A program made the translations under genes and the position numbers. A stretch of DNA of 10,396 nt, from NCBI GenBank assembly GCA_030596915.1, contig JAUVSX010000063.1, positions 1-10,396 on the forward strand, read 5' to 3'. Origin of the DNA: Chloroflexota bacterium (GTDB taxonomy: Bacteria; Chloroflexota; Anaerolineae; B4-G1). The notes under the pieces were generated by a model. That model had not been told where the DNA came from. It saw only the letters and a list, made by a program, of their open reading frames with translations, and searched no databases. Shown here in pieces: positions 1-7,848 of this stretch (its first letter is position 1; each line of letters opens with the position of its first letter).

Positions 1-111
1 CCCTACGCCACGCGCGTCTCCGCGGTGAGCCACCTGAGCGGCAGCGCGGCTCCCTGATCGCCGGGTTAAGGCGCGACGCGCTCTCGAAAGTGCGCCGCAC
101 CCAGCCTACGC
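1..111. other. Region downstream of the large secreted-protein gene; possible plus-strand gene end
   Basis: No confident gene is visible. On the plus strand, frame 1 is open from the window edge to a TGA at 55-57 and would encode 18 residues (PYATRVSAVSHLSGSAAP), which could be the tail of a convergent gene entering from the left. The piece is too short to recognise. The remaining bases up to the stop of the large minus-strand gene are GC-rich, with only a weak, bulged GGCGC/GCGCC pairing and no T-tract, so no convincing terminator can be called. Confidence 0.25.
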
Positions 112-3100
112 TTACTCCCCCCTCATCACCAACGGCAGATACGTGCGCCAGCGGGTGCTCACGGAGACCACCTCGGGCGTCGTGGACCTCGCATCATACT
201 CCGCGTACCCGACGATCTGATAGTCACCCTCGTCCACTCCCGCCGTGTCCCAGGTATCGGTGAAGGCCACCGACGCGCTGGGACCGAGCGCGCTGACAGT
301 GTGAGTGAAGATCGTGATGACGGCGCCGGCCTCCACGCGTACCTGCACGACGACCGTACCCGTGAGGGCGACTGTGCCTGTGTTGCTGAACACCGTGGAG
401 ACACCGATCGTGTCCCCGATATCGAAGCGTGTGGGCGCGGCGTCGAACGACACAATCTGGCCCTCCACGATCCCCAGGCGGAACTCCCGCGCCGCGCGGT
501 CGAGCAGATTCCCCTCAGAGTCGCGCAGATCCACCTGGACCGCATAGTAGCCCGCATCGAACCCGTCGCTGTCCCACTCGAGTGAGGTCGATGCGTTCCC
601 TGCAAGTCCGTGCAGCTTGCGCAGAGGGAGGCCGTCCACCACACTGTCCCCAGCTCCCCTGATCGTGGCTTCGACTATCACGTCCTTGGCAGCCCCCGAG
701 TTGCTCACCCACAGGTCGACGAGCACGTCATCACCCTGTGCGTAGGCATCTTCGTCGGTAGTTAGCAGCTCGATATCCACGGTAGAGGTGATCGTCTCGA
801 TGGTGAACGTGTAGTTCTTGTAGAACCGGACGTTCGTGCTAAGCCCGTTGTAGTAGAAGGGGAATATCGTGACGAGCACTGTCGTCCCACCATCCGGGTT
901 GTGGTGAGCGGTCCACTCGTACTGCAGGCCGGGGTCCGGGAACCAACTGTCACCCCCCTCACTAGAGGGGGCGCCCTCGGCAGAGGGGGCCTTCGAACTG
1001 GGCGAGGCGCCGCCAGGGCGCATCTCCGACCCGACGTGTTCGATTTGAGTCACAGGTAGGTTGAGGTTCGTGTCGGTCACCAGCCCGGACCGGCTCACGA
1101 GCACAACGTCTTGCACCTTCACACTCCTGGTAACCTCCAGCGAGACCGACCAATACGGCACCTGATACTGGTCTTCCTCTAGCAGCAGCTCGCCGCCCGG
1201 GATCTCGACGGTGTCCAAATCGTCCTCGGTGCTCACTTCGTAGTCGGGTATCTCCACCACCAGCTCGCTCGTCGGTGGTTGGACCGCCGCTTCGCCCTGC
1301 GATTCTACGGTCTCGTCCCAGATGCGTCCGTACTTGGGGTCGCCATACAGGTTGTATTCCCACACGTAGAAGCGCCACCAACCCTTGGGCGACTTGTTCC
1401 ACTTCGCCCTCTCCATGTCGACGAAGGCGTCCCCGGCGGATTCCGAAGCGTCCCAGTGGTCGACGAAGTACTGCGCCGCCGAGTCGCCATGGGAGGATGA
1501 TAGCTCCGTCGCGCCGATGTAGACGCCTGCACCGCTTGCCAGGTAGGCCTCGGACATACCGTAGTCGTCGCCACCGTCGTAGTCGCCTGTAAGGCACGAG
1601 GACGATGCCATCACCACGGGGTTCGCACCGCCAAAATCGGCTGGCAGGCCGGAGGCGCCCAGGCAGGGACTCCAGCCGGCCCGATTGCCGTGGCCAGCGA
1701 AGTAGATGAAGTCGCTGTCGCCCACCGTGGATTCCCACGCGGGCATCATCCGCCCACAGAACTCTAGATCGTAGATGTGCACGTGATCGTCAAATGCCGA
1801 AGCGATGAGCCACTCGTCCGGGTCATCCGCCAAGGTATCCAGGAGGTTGCCTACTGCCCGGCCATCGCCTGCCTGGAACCTTGGGTTCTGGTAGATCGTG
1901 TATGCGACTTCGATACCAGGGCCGTCCGCACGGTTGGCCAAAATCTTGACAACCCCTCCCGACCGCAGGCCGATGACGATATCATCCTTGCCAGCGAGGC
2001 ATTTGTTTGTGTCGCAGACATCGCCCGTAGCCACGGCGTCCCCGCCCTCCAAGTGATAGACAATGGAGGTGCGCAGGGAACCGTCCGCGCCGTAGAGATA
2101 GATGCGATCGGCGCCAGGCGCAGCGATGATGATCTCGGCCCGCCCGTCATCAACCGTCTCGGTGAGCACGTCTCCAACGGTCAACTGGTCACCCGGATCG
2201 AAAGCAGCAACAAAACGATGCAGAAGCGTGCCATCGCTGTCGAACACCGAAACCATGCCGGCCAAGTCCGCGAAGACAATCTCTTCGTTGCCACCCAGAT
2301 CCACATCGCCGACAGCTATGTCGTCGCCAAAGCCGAAGCCCACATCGAACTTGCTGAGCTCATTGCCGGCCATGTCGTAGATGTAGACGTAGTCGTTCCT
2401 ATCTGCGATGATGATCTCGGCCGCGCTTCCCCCGGTCACGTCCCCCACCGTCAACCGGTCTCCCCATCCGAATCCGAGGCTGATCCCCGGACGGGCGAAA
2501 CTACCAATCGTGACGCCGCTGGAGTTGAGCACAGAAATGAGGTTCCAGGAGGCGTCGGCGAAGACGATGTCGGCTTCGCCATCCCCGTCCACGTCGCCCG
2601 ACGCAATGGCATCAAACACATCGTACGACTCTGGCAAGGGCGCGCGGCTGTGTTCGAAGGACTCTCGCCAGTGCGTCTTCTGGATGTCGCTCCACCTTCC
2701 AGTCATCAAGTCATCCAGACGCTCGACGCTAGAGATGAACTTGCCCTGTCCGGTGCCCGTACCACTGAGGAGCGAGGCCCGGGAGCGATCGAAGCTGTAG
2801 CCTGCCGTACCAAGGTGGACGTTTATGCTGGCCTCCAGCGGCTTGAGCAACGCTTCGGCATCGTTGCCGACGATCCTGCCCACCACCAGATCGGGCGCGC
2901 CAGAGGACCCGGCGGGAGACCCGCTGGTATCACCGTACGGGTGGTCGGTGAGATGCACGACGTCCGTCTCGTCCCCGCCGTTCCACTCCCGGTCCATCCC
3001 CGCCCACTCCCACGCGGGCACGATCTCGTTTTCGCCCACGATCAGCACGTACCCCCCCCGCGCTACCGAGAAGTCATCGTGCAAGCGGGTGGCCCAGCCG

Positions 3101-6100
3101 CCGCCGGGCGTGATCAGCTCGTCGAGCTTGGAGCGCAGGTCCCCGCCCGCGAGGAGCCCCAGTACGCCCTCTTTCAGTGTAGCCAGATGCGCCATTCGCG
3201 ACAGCAGGCCATTGACCGTACGCGGATCGTACATGGTAAAGAGGTGAATTGGGTTGCTCACGATCACCATATCCGCCTCTGCGACAGCATCCGATACCCA
3301 CCACTGGAGCGGCAGAACGGGACGGTCGAAGGTGCGCTGTACCAGCACCCCATCGATCTCAAGGTAGACAGCGATATCCCGACCCCCGATCTGGTATTCC
3401 ACCGGGTCTCGGTAGAGTATCGGAACAATGAGGTAGTCGACGAAGAAGCCGGATCCGGGAGTGAGCGTGACTGTGTCATCACCAGATGGTGTGAACACGT
3501 CTATCTCGACGCAGCTCTGGCGCCTGGTCGAGCCATAGAAGGCGTAGGAAGGCGCCACGGTGTAGTTGGTCGTCGTCTTGCTCACCGCCTGGAAAGCAGT
3601 CACGTAGTCCTTGATGCTGTCGATGGTCACGCTCGCCGTCGCGCTGGCGTCGTTTTCCACGTGCAGTTGTACCTGGAAGTAGTTGCCGACGCGCGTGACC
3701 GTCCGCTCGACTTCGAGCGAGGCTTTCCCTTCCATAATTACGTTGGAGGTCTGGACGTCGTGGCGCGCCCAGTCGCTGTCGTAGGCACGGGCCACGATGT
3801 TGAAGACGCGTGTGCTGTTCCCGCCGATGTCCCACGTGAACGTGTGCAGGAAATCATTCGGTCCCGACGGAACCGAGGTGGTCACGTGGCTACTGTCGAC
3901 CAGGAGCTGCACCTCCTCCACCGCCGTGGCCACATCGCCGCACGTTGGGGGGTGATCCCCACCTGGCCCCTCGCCGCCCCAGGTACAGCGCCAATCGTAC
4001 TGGACCGCGTAGACCTGGATCTCCACCGACACGCCTTGAGGAACCGTTCCCCCAATGATGTAGACGGTGTAGTCCGGCGGAGGCGATTGTATCTTCAGGT
4101 CGACGTCGATGCTGTCCCGCTGCGGCTCGAACTGATAGGGATTGACGTAAGGCTTGCCGGCCCACGTGAACGCCTTCGCGGCGATCGTGTGCCACGCAAA
4201 GAAGACGTCCCGATCCATCCCAAGCTCGTGCGGCGCGATGACTCCTTCATACTCCGCATCGGCATCCGCATAGTCCGTGTCGAATAGCTCGTCGTCGATG
4301 TAGAACTCGACCCGTTCGATGTTGGACGTGTCGGTGAAGTTCGCCCTGATGAAGTAGTGGGGACCTGATCCTCTGAGGACGCGGAATGCTGGCTGCAGAG
4401 GCGATGTGCCAGACAGGGCCTCGGTCTCGAAGAAGTGCCCATCGCTGTAATCCTGCATGCCCCCCTCATCCGTCGACCGGATCTCGTAGTGGTAGATTGT
4501 TGACGGGCTTAGCCCCGTGAGTGTGACGACGTGCGTCTGCACGTATGTGGTATCGCTCTCCCATCCGGTGTACTCCCCGGCGGTCTGTCCATACGAGACG
4601 GCGCTGGTGCTGTCCTCGTCCGTGCCCCACTCTATCACGGCCGCATTCACAGTGACCAGAGTAGTCGTCGGCCCCCACGTGAACTGCGGCGGCCACCTGT
4701 CGCACTTCACCGTCTCGGTGCGGCTGTTGTTAGATTCGTCCTCCTCTTCGATGGTGTCATCGGAGTCGGCCGTCAGGACCACGGTGTCCTGCGTGCCGGA
4801 ACAGCTCCAGGCGTAGTTGAAGGGAAGATTGGCTCTCTCTCCTGGCCCCAGGTCGTCGTATACCCAGTCGGCGCCGGCAAGACCACCGTCAATCTCCAGC
4901 CTGACGGCATACCCATCCGTCGCGGTCAGTTCCCCGCTATTCATGATCTGATACCAGATTTGATCCTCGTCATCCGGCCAAGTATCTACGACTCTCAGAT
5001 CGGGCATCGGCGGGCGCTCCACAACCACGTACCGTGTGGTCGTGATCACAGTGTCACAGCCCGCTACTGAGACGGTGATCGTCTGCTCTCCGAGCGTGCT
5101 GGGGAAGAAGACCACGCTGCTCTGCGTCACGTGGTGCGTGCCGCTGAGTGGCGCGGAGCCGGGGAGCCACCAGGTGACCGTCACCGGCAACGTGGTCGTC
5201 GGGGGGCCGACCGTTGCGGTGAACATCTCCGATGTGCCGCTGATGACGATCGTGGGACCGTCCACGTCAATCAGCCTGGGTTGCGCGCAGGGCACCGCCC
5301 AGGCGTACTTGAGCCCATTGTGCTCCTGGTCATAGTAGGCAATGTGTGGATGCCCGCCAGTGTCCAGCGCCAGCGAGGTGTACAATCCGACGGCATCGTC
5401 ATCAAGGGTCTGGATCCTCCAGCTCGTTCCGTCGTGATATGCAACCTTGAGCTGGCCCTGATAGGCGTCGTAGTAGCTGATGTGAGGGTGGTCGGCTGAG
5501 TCCAGCTTGATCGACGTATACTGCCCCACCTGCCCCTCATCGCCCGGGTTGTCTACCGTCTCGGTAATCCAGGAAGAACCATTGAAACGAGCGTACGCCA
5601 GGTTGCCATTGGTGGCGTCATAGTAGCTGATGTGCGGCCGCCCACTGCTGTCGAGGGCCAGCGCACTGTACTGTCCCACGTCGCCGACGCTGTCCACCGT
5701 CTGCGTTACCCAGGAGGAGCCGTTGTGAGTTGCGTACCGCAGATCACCGTCGTAGGCGTAGTAGTAGCTGATGTGCGGCCGGCCGTCGTCGTCCAGGGCC
5801 AGCGACGTGTACTGGCCCGTGGGGCCATCGCTGTCCACAGTCTCTGATATCCAACTGGCGCCCTGGCGGAAAGCGTACCGTAGAACGCCCTCGACGTCGT
5901 TGTAGTAGCTGACGTGCGGGGTATATGGGGCCGTCGGTTCGAGCGCCAGAGAGGCGTATGGTCCTGCGCCCTGAATGGTATCGATGTTCTCGCCGGCCCA
6001 TCCTCCACCCGAGGGATAGACATAGCGGAGGTACTGCCCGAAGTGGACGAAGTGGGCATCACCCGTGGGGTCCAGCGCAAGCGAGGCATGGCTCCCCCCG

Positions 6101-6462
6101 CCCTCGATCGTCTCGCTGATCCAGGTGGAGCCATCGCGGTATGCGTACCTCAACCCATCACAATAGCCGCTCGGACGGGCACAGTACCCAACGTGGGGGC
6201 GCCCGCTCCCGTCAAGCGCCAGCGATGCGTACTGCCCTCCCGGGTAATCCACCGGCTCGATCTGCCAGACACGGCTGCTCGCGCCGCACACTGAGTGATC
6301 GGTTCCCTCGACCGGCATCGTCGCCGTCTCGGCCCGCGGCCCCTGAGACGCTGCCTGCCTCTGCTCGGACGGTCGCACGCCAGCGAGCACACTCTGAGTT
6401 CCGCACAACAGCAGCAGAGCCAGAGCGGTTGCCCCACCGAGGAGAAGTAGTCTGCGCGTCAT
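112..6462 (-). CDS. Giant secreted multidomain protein with gingipain-like (peptidase C25) catalytic domain
   Basis: The product has 2,116 residues and is probably an exported cysteine peptidase. It starts with a signal peptide (MTRR, hydrophobic 5-20, likely cleavage after VLA at 27); C20 lacks a proper lipobox. Domains in order: seven propeller-type repeats (about 65-390), an Ig-like domain (392-482), a CARDB-like domain (487-588), an Fn3/purple-acid-phosphatase-N-like domain (590-682), less clear beta-rich modules (690-1010), and a C25-like region (about 1040-1718). Hallmarks of the last are GGYVLIVGENEIVPAW (1136-1151), PDLVVGRI (1190-1197), FIYFAGHG with H1591, and MASSSCLTG with C1623, the expected His/Cys dyad. 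Six FG-GAP/VCBS-like repeats (about 1284-1568) interrupt that region. After it come a C25-propeptide-like stretch (about 1733-1800), a Ser/Pro/Gly linker (1811-1838), two CARDB-like domains (1893-2100) and the terminus YLPLVMRGE. The start is fixed by AAGGAGG six bases upstream of the ATG. Exported location and dyad are well supported; substrate and activity are unknown. Confidence 0.93.
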   Translation of the reverse strand: MTRRLLLLGGATALALLLLCGTQSVLAGVRPSEQRQAASQGPRAETATMPVEGTDHSVCGASSRVWQIEPVDYPGGQYASLALDGSGRPHVGYCARPSGYCDGLRYAYRDGSTWISETIEGGGSHASLALDPTGDAHFVHFGQYLRYVYPSGGGWAGENIDTIQGAGPYASLALEPTAPYTPHVSYYNDVEGVLRYAFRQGASWISETVDSDGPTGQYTSLALDDDGRPHISYYYAYDGDLRYATHNGSSWVTQTVDSVGDVGQYSALALDSSGRPHISYYDATNGNLAYARFNGSSWITETVDNPGDEGQVGQYTSIKLDSADHPHISYYDAYQGQLKVAYHDGTSWRIQTLDDDAVGLYTSLALDTGGHPHIAYYDQEHNGLKYAWAVPCAQPRLIDVDGPTIVISGTSEMFTATVGPPTTTLPVTVTWWLPGSAPLSGTHHVTQSSVVFFPSTLGEQTITVSVAGCDTVITTTRYVVVERPPMPDLRVVDTWPDDEDQIWYQIMNSGELTATDGYAVRLEIDGGLAGADWVYDDLGPGERANLPFNYAWSCSGTQDTVVLTADSDDTIEEEDESNNSRTETVKCDRWPPQFTWGPTTTLVTVNAAVIEWGTDEDSTSAVSYGQTAGEYTGWESDTTYVQTHVVTLTGLSPSTIYHYEIRSTDEGGMQDYSDGHFFETEALSGTSPLQPAFRVLRGSGPHYFIRANFTDTSNIERVEFYIDDELFDTDYADADAEYEGVIAPHELGMDRDVFFAWHTIAAKAFTWAGKPYVNPYQFEPQRDSIDVDLKIQSPPPDYTVYIIGGTVPQGVSVEIQVYAVQYDWRCTWGGEGPGGDHPPTCGDVATAVEEVQLLVDSSHVTTSVPSGPNDFLHTFTWDIGGNSTRVFNIVARAYDSDWARHDVQTSNVIMEGKASLEVERTVTRVGNYFQVQLHVENDASATASVTIDSIKDYVTAFQAVSKTTTNYTVAPSYAFYGSTRRQSCVEIDVFTPSGDDTVTLTPGSGFFVDYLIVPILYRDPVEYQIGGRDIAVYLEIDGVLVQRTFDRPVLPLQWWVSDAVAEADMVIVSNPIHLFTMYDPRTVNGLLSRMAHLATLKEGVLGLLAGGDLRSKLDELITPGGGWATRLHDDFSVARGGYVLIVGENEIVPAWEWAGMDREWNGGDETDVVHLTDHPYGDTSGSPAGSSGAPDLVVGRIVGNDAEALLKPLEASINVHLGTAGYSFDRSRASLLSGTGTGQGKFISSVERLDDLMTGRWSDIQKTHWRESFEHSRAPLPESYDVFDAIASGDVDGDGEADIVFADASWNLISVLNSSGVTIGSFARPGISLGFGWGDRLTVGDVTGGSAAEIIIADRNDYVYIYDMAGNELSKFDVGFGFGDDIAVGDVDLGGNEEIVFADLAGMVSVFDSDGTLLHRFVAAFDPGDQLTVGDVLTETVDDGRAEIIIAAPGADRIYLYGADGSLRTSIVYHLEGGDAVATGDVCDTNKCLAGKDDIVIGLRSGGVVKILANRADGPGIEVAYTIYQNPRFQAGDGRAVGNLLDTLADDPDEWLIASAFDDHVHIYDLEFCGRMMPAWESTVGDSDFIYFAGHGNRAGWSPCLGASGLPADFGGANPVVMASSSCLTGDYDGGDDYGMSEAYLASGAGVYIGATELSSSHGDSAAQYFVDHWDASESAGDAFVDMERAKWNKSPKGWWRFYVWEYNLYGDPKYGRIWDETVESQGEAAVQPPTSELVVEIPDYEVSTEDDLDTVEIPGGELLLEEDQYQVPYWSVSLEVTRSVKVQDVVLVSRSGLVTDTNLNLPVTQIEHVGSEMRPGGASPSSKAPSAEGAPSSEGGDSWFPDPGLQYEWTAHHNPDGGTTVLVTIFPFYYNGLSTNVRFYKNYTFTIETITSTVDIELLTTDEDAYAQGDDVLVDLWVSNSGAAKDVIVEATIRGAGDSVVDGLPLRKLHGLAGNASTSLEWDSDGFDAGYYAVQVDLRDSEGNLLDRAAREFRLGIVEGQIVSFDAAPTRFDIGDTIGVSTVFSNTGTVALTGTVVVQVRVEAGAVITIFTHTVSALGPSASVAFTDTWDTAGVDEGDYQIVGYAEYDARSTTPEVVSVSTRWRTYLPLVMRGE
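1759..2613 (-). repeat. Six FG-GAP/VCBS-like repeats inserted in the C25 region
   Basis: Residues about 1284-1568 carry six copies of a pattern GDxxxxGDV..(A/D)(E/D)I(V/I), each followed by a strand such as VYIYDxxG. The first has an intact calcium-loop signature, DVDGDGEADI at 1290-1299. Later copies are eroded (DVTGGSAAEI, DVDLGGNEEI) or enlarged (a loop with two Cys, DVCDTNKC at 1481-1488), so calcium binding is likely only at the first. The block sits between the N-terminal C25-like segment and the His/Cys catalytic motifs and looks like an inserted six-bladed propeller. Confidence 0.75.
5293..6270 (-). repeat. Seven degenerate ~47-residue propeller repeats in the secreted protein
   Basis: Residues about 65-390 of the large protein contain seven copies of a motif of the form GxYxSLALDxxGRPHISYYD, followed by a short loop and a strand ending in LRYA or LKYA, then W(I/V)xETVD. 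Copies begin near residues 76, 122, 166, 215, 262, 312 and 358. Copies 4-7 are the most alike, copies 1-3 more diverged. The number and spacing fit one seven-bladed beta-propeller; that fold is inferred from the pattern. Such domains usually bind ligands or proteins rather than catalyse. Confidence 0.8.
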
Positions 6463-6468
6463 ATGATG

Positions 6469-6475
6469 CCTCCTT
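6469..6475 (-). promoter_or_regulatory. Strong Shine-Dalgarno of the secreted-protein gene
   Basis: AAGGAGG on the minus strand, six bases before the ATG at 6462-6460. It is a near-perfect anti-16S match and fixes the start, which is also directly followed by a typical signal peptide. Confidence 0.85.
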
Positions 6476-6666
6476 GCGTTGCGGTATGCGGCTTCGACTG
6501 AGGACCTGCAAGGTTGCGCTCAGTGACACTCGTAAGTCAGTGTACCACGATTGCCGACACAGCCGTGCCTGGGGTGTTTGGACGGCCCCACGTGGCATTG
6601 CGCCACTCCGGTCGGCAGCTAAGTTAGGGTGCCGCTGCCTCCCCGCTCGAGCAGCCAGCGCTGCGC

Positions 6667-6694
6667 AGTATAGCAGACTCTGGGGCCTGGGCAA
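6667..6694 (-). promoter_or_regulatory. Predicted sigma70-type promoter for the secreted-protein gene
   Basis: On the minus strand TTGCCC (6694-6689) is followed after 16 bases by TATACT (6672-6667), preceded by TGC to give an extended -10. Transcription would begin near 6660, leaving a leader of about 195 bases. A second, weaker extended -10 (TGGTACACT, -10 hexamer at 6544-6539) lies closer to the gene but has no good -35. This is pattern matching only. Confidence 0.45.
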
Positions 6695-6822
6695 CGTTCA
6701 ATTGCGCGCTCTCGCTGACAGACCAGCCCCTACGAGCCGGCCGGCGGCGGAATCTCGCGCAAAGCCGCCAAGCCCGCCAAGCGTGCCCAGTAGCCGGGCG
6801 GGGGCTGGCGACTGGGCTGTAG

Positions 6823-6966
6823 GAGCCAGCCTTGCGCCTGCCCAGGGGCCGGTCTTGCGCCTACGGTTCCATCGAAAGTCAGGGCTTCCGCAAGCGCGTC
6901 GTCGAGCGCGACGGCAAGCCGCACGTCGTTGACAAGGCCCGCTGGTATGGACCGGAGGCGCGATAA
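6823..6966 (+). pseudogene. Possible 3' remnant of a plus-strand gene, unidentified
   Basis: A plus-strand frame is open from just after a TAG at 6820-6822 to a TAA at 6964-6966. Its last ~32 codons read like real protein: charged and balanced, including RKRVVERDGKPHVV and ending KARWYGPEAR, with G or C at about four fifths of third positions. There is no in-frame ATG and the front part does not look coding, so it would be a decayed gene end. The family was not recognised. It may equally be chance in a GC-rich spacer. Confidence 0.25.
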
Positions 6967-7038
6967 TCGTCCGTGACACCAGCGGGGCGCTGGCATCGAC
7001 CGGAGGCGCGGCGATCGTCGGTGACACCCGCGGGGCGC
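6943..7038. repeat. 48-bp tandem duplication (two copies, 41/48 identical)
   Basis: Copy 1 (6943-6990) begins TGGTATGGACCGGAGGCGCG and copy 2 (6991-7038) begins TGGCATCGACCGGAGGCGCG; both end in GCGGGGCGC. They are head to tail with no spacer and differ at seven positions. The length is a multiple of three, but neither strand shows a gene here with confidence. Copy 2 runs into the left arm of the adjoining hairpin. Confidence 0.8.
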
Positions 7039-7055
7039 GAGTCCTTCGCGCCCCG
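7031..7055. repeat. Perfect 10-bp GC hairpin downstream of the response regulator
   Basis: CGGGGCGCGA (7031-7040) and TCGCGCCCCG (7046-7055) are perfect inverted repeats around a 5-base loop, about 50 bases past the response regulator stop. The stem could end the regulator transcript, but no T-run follows on the minus strand, so it is not a canonical intrinsic terminator. A REP-like extragenic palindrome is the alternative. Confidence 0.6.
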
Positions 7056-7104
7056 TCCGACGCGGTATGGAAACCGCCGCTACAGCCCTCGGTGTCTCAG
7101 TCGC

Positions 7105-7848
7105 CTACCACCTCAGGATCTTGCGCAGGACCCTCGCCCGGGCTCGGCTCAGGTCCACCTCCGCGCCAGTGGTCAGGCGCAGCTTGTGGCCGCCCTTGAA
7201 CCAGGGGACGATCTCCTTCACCCGGTCGAGGTTGACGATGGCGGAGCGGTGGGCGCGGAAGAAACGGGCCGGATCGAGCCGTGCCTCCAGCTCGGAAAGC
7301 GTCCGCCGGATTGAGTAGCGTCCGCCCTCGGTATGTACGAAGGTCTGCTCACCCTCGACACCGATCCAATCCACCTGGTCCACGTGAAGCACGCGGATGC
7401 GATTCCCGTCGCGCACGGCCAGCCGGCTCAGGTGACGGCCCTCCCTGGCCAGGCTTTCCAGCACGGGGGCGAGCCGCGAAGCGAGGTCCTGCTCCTCGAC
7501 CTGGGCAACTTGAGCGCGGCGGATGGCCTGTTCCAATCGCTCGCGGCTGAACGGCTTGAGCAGGTAGTCCAGCGCGTTGACCTCGAAGGCGCGGATGGCA
7601 TACTCGTCGTACGCAGTGACGAAGACGACCTGCGGGAGCTTCTCCAGTGCATCGAGCACGCCAAAGCCGTTCAGCCCCGGCATCTGGATGTCGAGTAGCA
7701 CCAGGTCGGGCTGTTCGCGCTCGATCAGCTCCACCGCCTGGAGGCCATCCTCAGCCTCTCCGATGATTTCTACGCCCTCGATACCGTCCAGGAGGCGCTT
7801 GAGGCGCTCCCGCGCGGGCGTTTCGTCGTCGACGACTAGGACGCGCAT
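7105..7848 (-). CDS. LytTR-family response regulator transcription factor
   Basis: This 247-residue protein is the likely partner of the histidine kinase encoded upstream. The receiver domain (about 1-120) has the acidic pair D7/D8, the phospho-acceptor D53 in LLDIQMPGLNG, T78 in VFVTAYDEYA, and K98 in LLKPF. A linker is followed by a LytTR DNA-binding domain (about 140-247), shown by DWIGVEGEQTFVHT, the FFRAHRSAIVNLDRVKEI stretch, and the closing DLSRARARVLRKIL. LytTR proteins bind DNA through beta strands and commonly control secretion, surface and extracellular functions. GAGG lies about seven bases before the ATG. The start overlaps the end of the four-helix-bundle gene by 13 bases. All key residues are present, so it should be functional; its targets are unknown. 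Confidence 0.95.
   Translation of the reverse strand: MRVLVVDDETPARERLKRLLDGIEGVEIIGEAEDGLQAVELIEREQPDLVLLDIQMPGLNGFGVLDALEKLPQVVFVTAYDEYAIRAFEVNALDYLLKPFSRERLEQAIRRAQVAQVEEQDLASRLAPVLESLAREGRHLSRLAVRDGNRIRVLHVDQVDWIGVEGEQTFVHTEGGRYSIRRTLSELEARLDPARFFRAHRSAIVNLDRVKEIVPWFKGGHKLRLTTGAEVDLSRARARVLRKILRW

Larger units (their letters stand above)
6463..7104. other. 642-bp intergenic region with repeats, hairpins and a promoter
   Basis: This region separates the response regulator stop from the start of the secreted-protein gene. It holds the predicted promoter, a short CGC(A/C)AAGC triple repeat at 6758-6782 resembling a common extragenic repeat style, a GTAGG...CCTAC inverted pair at about 6820-6865, a 48-bp tandem duplication, and a perfect 10-bp hairpin. 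Open frames here on the minus strand are Arg/Pro/Ala-rich, of the kind expected by chance at this GC content, and are not called. One plus-strand frame looks protein-like near 6865-6966 and is listed separately. Confidence 0.6.

Noticed and set aside
1..60. The N-terminal Cys20 of the secreted protein as a lipoprotein attachment site
   Set aside because: The residues before it (LLLL) lack the small residue required at -1, while a normal signal peptidase I site (VLA) lies seven residues later. The coordinates given are nominal; the codon lies near 6403-6405.
60..111. Terminator after the secreted-protein gene
   Set aside because: Only short, bulged GC pairings can be drawn and no T-tract follows on the minus strand.
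962..1738. A 258-codon minus-strand frame inside the secreted-protein gene
   Set aside because: It is out of frame with the catalytic domain and Arg/Gly-rich with no motif; it is a frame shadow of the C25 catalytic region.
1777..4287. An 836-codon open frame on the plus strand, antisense to the large secreted-protein gene
   Set aside because: Its translation is rich in Arg, His, Val and Asp with no recognisable domain, the pattern of a codon-phase shadow opposite a high-GC gene. The minus-strand frame has a signal peptide, clear domains and a strong ribosome-binding site.
6698..7027. A 109-codon minus-strand frame across the intergenic tandem repeat, with a 16-residue peptide repeat
   Set aside because: The peptide repeat simply reflects the 48-bp DNA duplication, the rest is Arg/Ala/Pro-rich, and no ribosome-binding site or homology is visible.
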